DNA of 64,000 bases from Nitrosospira multiformis (lineage in GTDB: Bacteria > Pseudomonadota > Gammaproteobacteria > Burkholderiales > Nitrosomonadaceae): assembly GCF_900103165.1 (NCBI RefSeq), contig NZ_FNKY01000001.1, positions 2,232,001-2,296,000 on the forward strand. Direction: 5' to 3'. Within the stretch, counting starts at the first letter, position 1, and every line of letters starts with the position of its first letter. The notes beneath the pieces were generated by a model. It made no database searches, had not been told where the DNA came from, and worked only from the letters and a program-made list of their open reading frames with translations. Made by a program: the position numbers and the translations under genes. Of this stretch, positions 59,045 to 64,000 are shown piece by piece.

Positions 59045-60151
59045 CTAAGATACCAGCCGGATAATCGGTTTGATGGTGACCCCCTTCTCGCTGTCTTCAG
59101 CCGCCTGATTGATCTGCTCCAGTGTATAGAATTTCACCAGTTTGTCGAACGGAAAACGTCCCTGCATATAAAGCGCGACCAGAGCGGGGATAAAGAGATC
59201 CGGCTTACTGTCGCCCTCGATGATCCCGATAATACGCTTGCCTGTCGTCATTACGCCATTCACATCGAAACTCGCCTCGGTCCCCAGGGCTGGTGCCCCC
59301 ACGATGCCGCAGGTGCCACGTATGGCGAGCGCATCGATGGCCTGGCGCAGTACCGCCGGGCGGCCGCTCGATTCGAGCGTAAAATCGACACCGCCGCCGA
59401 TTATTTCCCGTACGGCTTCAACCGGATCGGTCTCGCGGCTATTTATGGTATGGGTCGCCCCGAGTTCCATGGCCAGCGCCAGGCGAGACGGCACCACATC
59501 CACCGCGATAATGATAGCGGCACCCGCCACGCGTGCGGCCATCACGGCGCTCAATCCCACCGCGCCGCCGCCGAACGCCGCGAAACTGCTGCCTGGATTG
59601 ACTTTAAGCGCGTTCATCACGGCTCCCGCGCCGGTTTGAATACCGCAGCCAAGCGGGCCGAGCAGTTCCAGCGGAGCATCCTTTGGCACCTTGATGACGT
59701 TGCGCTCGTGGATCAGCGCAAAAGTGCCAAACGATGACTGTCCGAAGAAATGGTCGTGGATCGGCTCGCTTGCATCTTGGGTGGCCGTGCTGCCGTCTTC
59801 ACGGGTGCCGCCGAAATTAAGCGCATAGAAGTTTTCGCAATAGGTCAGATCGCCGCGCAAGCAGGGTTTGCAGTGGCCGCACCACATATAGGTCAGCACG
59901 ACGTGATCGCCTACCGCCACTTTCTTCACGCCGCCGCCGACCTGCTCTACCACGCCCGAGCCTTCGTGTCCGAGTACGATGGGCAGAGGCACGTCATAGA
60001 GCTGGTCGCGTGCCACCATGTCCGTGTGGCACATGCCGGCTGCAACCACCCGTACCAGCACCTCGTCGGGGCGCGGCTCATCCAAACTGAGCGTCTCGAT
60101 CTGGAAAGGACCGCCCTTCCGGCGTATCGTTGCCGCCTTGATTTTTCTCAT
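59045..60151 (-). CDS. Zinc-dependent aryl-alcohol-type dehydrogenase
   Basis: A 368-residue medium-chain dehydrogenase. Catalytic zinc ligands are Cys41 (AAGMCHTD), His and Glu in [13 protein letters not shown], and Cys in GCGIQTGAG. Structural zinc is bound by four Cys of [17 protein letters not shown]. The NAD motif [14 protein letters not shown] is Rossmann-type. This group oxidises benzyl-type alcohols, so 4-hydroxybenzyl alcohol to 4-hydroxybenzaldehyde fits the neighbouring cresol-dehydrogenase-like genes. It lies 182 bp downstream of the flavoprotein gene and may have its own promoter. Confidence 0.9.
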   Translation of the reverse strand: MRKIKAATIRRKGGPFQIETLSLDEPRPDEVLVRVVAAGMCHTDMVARDQLYDVPLPIVLGHEGSGVVEQVGGGVKKVAVGDHVVLTYMWCGHCKPCLRGDLTYCENFYALNFGGTREDGSTATQDASEPIHDHFFGQSSFGTFALIHERNVIKVPKDAPLELLGPLGCGIQTGAGAVMNALKVNPGSSFAAFGGGAVGLSAVMAARVAGAAIIIAVDVVPSRLALAMELGATHTINSRETDPVEAVREIIGGGVDFTLESSGRPAVLRQAIDALAIRGTCGIVGAPALGTEASFDVNGVMTTGKRIIGIIEGDSKPDLFIPALVALYMQGRFPFDKLVKFYTLEQINQAAEDSEKGVTIKPIIRLVS

Positions 60152-60333
60152 CCCTGGCCTCCGATATTTGTCATTTAATTAGTTCCGGAAAATGATCTCT
60201 GGCGCGGCGCGGTCATGAGCCGTGGTACCCAATAGGTATTCGGCGGTACTCACTGGCAACAGTTCGGCGTCACCCCGAGTAAAGGAAAACTCGATAAGCG
60301 CGCGCCCCCTCTAAACCTCCAGCGGCTAAATTT

Positions 60334-61881
60334 CTACAGCCGAATGCCCGATTTCCCCGGAGCGAGGATTCCGTTGGGGTCCAACGCCTTTTTAAGAATC
60401 TTGTTGACGTTGCGCTGCACCGGGCCGTAGGTATCAGCCACCTTGTCCATGAACGCAGTATTGACCCGATAGATTCCGTATCCCTGCGCTGAAAACGTCG
60501 TCACCAGCTCGTCGAAGCACTGGTAGGCCGCTTTCACCTGTTTCGGGTTGGTCTTATCGTACAAGACATCGACGACATGATGCATGTCACGCATGCCGAC
60601 AATGAATTCGCCGGAATAATCCAGTCCGTACTTGCCGAGAATCTGCTTGGTCAGGGACATCTGCTTGAGCGTCTCGCTGCCGCGCGCCTGGGAAACCGGC
60701 GCGAACCACATCGAGCCGCCGCCGCCGCGCCAGTTGTAGAGGGAAAATTCCGTCAGCGTCATATCCCCGCGCATGAGCTTGGCGCGGTAAACAAATGCGG
60801 GGTCCTCAGCCGCTTCTTGCTCGGTCAGGATCTTTGCTTTGCCGGATTTGCTGAATGCCTGCGTCACGATCTTCCAGTTCACGTCGATCTGTTCCTGTGT
60901 GCCGTAAAGCGCCGCATACACGTTCCAGATTCCCAGCTTGTGGTCCTTGGTGATCTTGCGCACCGCCTCGTCCGTAATCGATCCGGCCCCGCTCACATAG
61001 TCGCTGCGCCGCGCCTTCACCGGCGCTTCGTACAACGCATGGGCGATGACGACCGCGTTGGGAATCACGCCGCTGATGCGCAGCGGCCGGATGATTTCCA
61101 CGATCTCCACGATGTCTTCCTCATGCTCGTACTGGATAACGAACGGCTTGAAAGCGGGTGGAGCGGGCATGAGCCAGAAACCGAATTTGGTGACAATGCC
61201 ATAGTTGGACTGGGTGAAGATTCCATCCAGATAAGGACCGTATCCCCACTTGAAAACCTGCCAGGTGTTGGAGTTCGGCATCGATCCCATGCCGGTGCGC
61301 AGCACTTCGCCATTCGCCAGCACCACTTCCATGCCGCAGGCAAACATGAAATGCTCGCCATAGGGCGTATAGCCTACCCCCCGGTCCAGCGTATTGCCAA
61401 CCGGTCCCGCGATCGCCGAGGGAGCCGGCATGGATAGCCATAAGCCCAGCTTGTGTTCGGCGATATGGTCGTAGAGCTGTTTATAGGTGACCCCGGGCTC
61501 GACCAGGGCATAGGCCAGGTCTTTGTCGACTTCGAGAATGCGGTTCATCCGCTTGAGATCGAGTACAACCTGGCCGCGTTCGGCCGGCGCCGCGGAACCA
61601 TAACCCAGATTTTTGCCGGTTGAGATGGGCCAGACAGGTACTTTGTACTGGTTGCAGATACCCACAATCTTCTGGATCTGCTCCACCGTTGTGGCCATGA
61701 GCGCCGCGGAAGGGGCATGTTCGGAGTCCGGCACCGGCATCATGGTTTTGATGTAAGGTGCAAGCTGTTCCGCGCTGGTGAGAACGGATGCCTTGCCAAG
61801 AACACCGCGAAACGCCTTGATGGCGGCATCAAAGGTTTGTTCGGATACCCCCTTGGGCAGTGCAATATATTTACCGGCCAT
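60334..61881 (-). CDS. pchF: 4-cresol-dehydrogenase-like flavoprotein (PchF-type)
   Basis: A 515-residue VAO-family flavoprotein. The FAD domain has WPISTGKNLGYGSAAP (93-108) and MPNSNTWQVFKWGYGPYLDG. The substrate domain has SLYNWRGGGGSMWFAPVS, where Tyr382 lies at the place of the FAD-linked Tyr384 known in Pseudomonas putida PchF (from memory). The enzyme oxidises 4-alkylphenols at the para carbon, adds water and passes electrons to cytochrome c. The neighbouring cytochrome gene supports this over vanillyl-alcohol oxidase, which uses oxygen. GGGAGAAC precedes the start. No signal peptide is seen. Confidence 0.85.
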   Translation of the reverse strand: MAGKYIALPKGVSEQTFDAAIKAFRGVLGKASVLTSAEQLAPYIKTMMPVPDSEHAPSAALMATTVEQIQKIVGICNQYKVPVWPISTGKNLGYGSAAPAERGQVVLDLKRMNRILEVDKDLAYALVEPGVTYKQLYDHIAEHKLGLWLSMPAPSAIAGPVGNTLDRGVGYTPYGEHFMFACGMEVVLANGEVLRTGMGSMPNSNTWQVFKWGYGPYLDGIFTQSNYGIVTKFGFWLMPAPPAFKPFVIQYEHEEDIVEIVEIIRPLRISGVIPNAVVIAHALYEAPVKARRSDYVSGAGSITDEAVRKITKDHKLGIWNVYAALYGTQEQIDVNWKIVTQAFSKSGKAKILTEQEAAEDPAFVYRAKLMRGDMTLTEFSLYNWRGGGGSMWFAPVSQARGSETLKQMSLTKQILGKYGLDYSGEFIVGMRDMHHVVDVLYDKTNPKQVKAAYQCFDELVTTFSAQGYGIYRVNTAFMDKVADTYGPVQRNVNKILKKALDPNGILAPGKSGIRL

Positions 61882-61904
61882 TATTTGTTCTCCCTGGCGC
61901 TACG

Positions 61905-62933
61905 CTAAATGTCGATTACGAATGAGGTGAACCGCTCTGCCGGGCCGATTGGTTCACCGCGTCCGTTCACTTTATCCTTACTTGGCCGGTGCACGAACGC
62001 GCGGCTGGAGCAGGATTCCTGAAACGCACTCGTGCCTAACGCCGCAGCCATGACGGCATAACCCACCGATTCCATCCAGCCAGCGGATTGAGGTTGCCCA
62101 GCCCCCCTCCTTGCGCCTGCTTCGCGGGTGGATACCTGCCGGGAAACAGAGGTCCATCCTCCTGCTGTGTTCCAGCCAAGCGATTCGCATCCGTCTGAAG
62201 GCGAAAGACCGGAACAATGGAGATGGATGGCATCCGGTCCATCGAGCCGGTAAGCCAGGAAGCCTGGCCAATAGGTAAAAGAACCGGGGTTAGGCCCGCT
62301 TGCCGCTATGCTATCCGCCCGCATCTGCGTGGAAGAATGCTCTGCGGAAAGAAAATTCTCTACGATGGAAAAACTGCCCTGATTCTCGATGAGCCGAGAG
62401 GCAAGAATACCTCCCGCGCTGTGCATCGGCGATGCGGCGGCCCATACGTGGCGAAGCTCGGGAATACCGGGGGAAATACCGTGCATGAAGGCGTCATCAC
62501 CGGAAGACGCGTGTGAACCCAGCAAGATCAGCCTGGCGCCGGCATTGCGCGCCAGTTCCATGAAAATCGCCGCGCTGCCATCGTCCATTACGGCAATCCA
62601 CCGCGTATCGCGGGATTTTTCCAGCAATCCGGTCACTCTCTCATAGTCATTGAGCAGCCCGCCTGTCAGCTTTACCACCTGGGGTGCGTCGAGTCCCGCC
62701 ACCCCTGCCCCAGTTGCCCCGCTCTCCATACCATCGTATCGGGCATTGGCGGCATAGGCCGTGCGGATGCCGGCGGCAAACTCAGCATCCAGGGGCGTGT
62801 TCCCCAGCAGCAACCCGAACCTTCCGGCCCTCCCGGCGGGTGCGCTAGCAAATGCTCCCGGTGGGATGCCCAGCGCCAGCAGCGTGCCACCCGTCAATAC
62901 ACCTTTCATGAGATTGCGCCGGTTAACGTCCAT
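61905..62933 (-). CDS. Tat-exported hypothetical protein in the cresol gene group
   Basis: A 342-residue protein with a twin-arginine signal (NRRNLMKGVLTGGTLLALG), so it is exported folded. It has a Gly/Ala-rich mature part with GLLLGNTPLDAEFAAG and a His/Cys segment AIHLHCSGLSPSDGC. The overall style suggests an ABC-substrate-binding-like or cell-envelope protein, but no family is clear. It lies between the cytochrome and flavoprotein genes with gaps of 25 and 23 bp, so it is co-transcribed and probably helps export or assemble the complex. AAGGAAGG precedes the start. Confidence 0.65.
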   Translation of the reverse strand: MDVNRRNLMKGVLTGGTLLALGIPPGAFASAPAGRAGRFGLLLGNTPLDAEFAAGIRTAYAANARYDGMESGATGAGVAGLDAPQVVKLTGGLLNDYERVTGLLEKSRDTRWIAVMDDGSAAIFMELARNAGARLILLGSHASSGDDAFMHGISPGIPELRHVWAAASPMHSAGGILASRLIENQGSFSIVENFLSAEHSSTQMRADSIAASGPNPGSFTYWPGFLAYRLDGPDAIHLHCSGLSPSDGCESLGWNTAGGWTSVSRQVSTREAGARRGAGQPQSAGWMESVGYAVMAAALGTSAFQESCSSRAFVHRPSKDKVNGRGEPIGPAERFTSFVIDI

Positions 62934-62958
62934 TGATCAAGCCTTCCTTGCCAGTCTA

Positions 62959-63288
62959 TTAATTCTTCGAAATATATTCAGCCAGTTTTATGAGCGATTC
63001 ATCGTCGATTTCGGAGGAACGAAAAGCTGGCATCGCCCGGTGTCCATTCCGCACGATGGTACGGATATACGCTGCGGGAAGGCTGCGGCCACGGATCTGC
63101 GGACCGATCTGTGCATCGTGGCAATATCCGCAAACCTTGGCGTAGACTTCGGCCCCATCTTTCCAGACGAAGCCGCGAGAGGGAACGTCCTGCGGCGCTG
63201 CCCAAGCACTATTTGCCGTAATAACAATAACGGTCGCTATCGCCAGCATCAAACCGGATGTTGCGCCTCCCGGTCTTGTAGTTTTCAT
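62959..63288 (-). CDS. pchC: Small c-type cytochrome (PchC-like)
   Basis: A 109-residue periplasmic cytochrome. A signal peptide ends near WAAPQ. The haem site CGYCH is at 53-57 and the likely Met ligand is in HRAMPAF. Start 63288 is chosen since GGGAGG is spaced correctly; the frame extends 12 codons further without support. It should accept electrons from the 4-cresol-dehydrogenase-like flavoprotein two genes downstream and pass them to the respiratory chain. Confidence 0.82.
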   Translation of the reverse strand: MKTTRPGGATSGLMLAIATVIVITANSAWAAPQDVPSRGFVWKDGAEVYAKVCGYCHDAQIGPQIRGRSLPAAYIRTIVRNGHRAMPAFRSSEIDDESLIKLAEYISKN

Positions 63289-63472
63289 ATCGCGCCTCCC
63301 GGAAAGATTCATAGTGAATACCATACCGCACGGTTTATCTGCCAGCGGCCAATGAGGGCTTGATAAACGGATTGATGAGTTTAATTAGATTATTACAGAA
63401 TGGTGGTGTTTGTCTATCCAGGTCTCTTTATAGACGCTTCTTTTATATGGAATTATTTTCTATTTATAGTAC

Positions 63473-63491
63473 AATGAGAATGGTTCGTATT
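63473..63491. promoter_or_regulatory. Fur box
   Basis: AATGAGAA-TGG-TTCGTATT is a 19-bp inverted repeat close to the Fur consensus (AATGAGAA with TTCTCATT, two mismatches on one side), 144 bp before a receptor-like gene. Iron repression of that gene is expected. Confidence 0.65.
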
Positions 63492-63634
63492 ATTGGCAAC
63501 ATTGGTATTGTCATTGTTATTTAATAACGGGAAAGCGGCAAGCTATCTTAAATAAATAATTGATTTAAATAATGATAATCTAATAAAACTTAGAAATTTA
63601 ACCATATAAATAATTGTAATGGGAGAAGAATACT

Positions 63635-64000
63635 GTGTCACGCAATAGTAGATATCATTCAAAATTAGCAGACAATCGCGCCATAAAACTCAAAGAATCC
63701 GCTCTAACCAAACAAAAACACGACCGTAATTCGTTTACAAAAACGCTTAATAGTGGATTAATCTGCTTCAGTATGGGCATCGCCATGGGGCTTCCCCATA
63801 GCGTTCTGGCCGAGCCTTCCGCCGGCACCGAGATTCCTGCCGGCACCACCGTTCACGCGTACGATATTTCTTCGGGTCCACTGGAAACAGCGCTTAATCA
63901 ATTTGCAAATCAGTCAGGCATCAATATTTCATTTGACGCTGCTCACGTAAGCGGAATAAGCGCCCAGGAACTGAAGGGCAGCTTTACTGCTCAAGCCGGG
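63635..64000 (+). CDS. N-terminus of an STN-domain TonB-dependent (siderophore) receptor, cut by the window
   Basis: 122 codons without a stop up to the window end. The start is GTG at 63635, with GGGAGAAG six bases upstream. A long positively charged n-region leads to a hydrophobic signal (SGLICFSMGIAMGLPHSVLA, about 46-65). It is followed by the short N-terminal (STN) domain (HAYDISSGPLETALNQFANQ, then SGINISFDA). STN at this place marks receptors that signal to a FecR/FecI-type regulator, or a secretin. A Fur box upstream favours a siderophore receptor. The barrel lies outside. Confidence 0.8.
   Translation, partial: MSRNSRYHSKLADNRAIKLKESALTKQKHDRNSFTKTLNSGLICFSMGIAMGLPHSVLAEPSAGTEIPAGTTVHAYDISSGPLETALNQFANQSGINISFDAAHVSGISAQELKGSFTAQAG

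Overview
The window reads as chromosomal DNA of a Gram-negative, probably betaproteobacterial, organism. The basis is a set of TonB-dependent receptors with Fur-box-like sites, outer-membrane lipoproteins, a PEP-CTERM-like anchor, an O-antigen-ligase-type protein and a CHR-type chromate transporter. A Nitrosospira-like ammonia oxidiser would fit, but no diagnostic gene is present, so the genus is a guess. No rRNA, tRNA or CRISPR array was recognised.

Layout. 1-9.5 kb is a decayed accessory region: a DUF2007/zinc-ribbon protein, a glutathione S-transferase, a TonB receptor without a good start codon, remnants of a Tn3-type transposase and of a resolvase, two toxin-antitoxin pairs with palindromic operators, an acetyltransferase that may start at ATT, a cupin protein and a truncated GGDEF protein. 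A 37-bp imperfect repeat flanks the toxin-antitoxin part. 9.7-18.1 kb carries mostly secreted or membrane proteins: a PEP-CTERM metzincin-like protease, a DUF1259 protein, ChrA, a DUF4410 lipoprotein, a DUF4198 protein and an O-antigen-ligase-like protein. 18.2-20.9 kb holds an OLD-like ATPase with a degenerate TOPRIM region (possible defence gene) and a third toxin-antitoxin pair.

21.5-45.7 kb is a leftward prophage block that is almost purely late genes: Rz/Rz1, terminase, portal, scaffold, capsid, two paralogous beta-helix spikes, connector or tail proteins, a collar-type fibre, a lysis cassette, a large tail protein, and repeat-rich and ejection-type virion proteins. I see no integrase, repressor or replication gene. 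The set suggests a short-tailed (podovirus-like) phage. Its most unusual feature is regulatory. A perfect-consensus sigma70 promoter (45630-45657) is followed by a palindrome and seven tandem hairpins, most with a T-tract, before the first gene. More terminator hairpins sit between genes further on, three of them just ahead of a ribosome binding site. This suggests antitermination or RNA-processing control. A tandem duplication at 23430-24530 has fused a GNAT protein to a degraded copy of its neighbour.

45.8-64 kb is an oxidoreductase-rich region. One rightward group joins a GMC oxidoreductase fused to an alpha/beta hydrolase with Cys at the nucleophile position, a Bor-like lipoprotein and a VAO-type flavin oxidase. 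Leftward genes encode an FmdE-like protein, hemerythrin, an FMN reductase, a Tat-exported intradiol dioxygenase, an F420-type NADP reductase, an ADP-ribosylglycohydrolase and DoxX. A LysR gene diverges from a broken azoreductase gene. The last group (cytochrome c, Tat-exported unknown, 4-cresol-dehydrogenase-like flavoprotein, zinc alcohol dehydrogenase) looks like p-alkylphenol oxidation to the aldehyde. The window ends inside a Fur-controlled STN-domain protein, probably a siderophore receptor.
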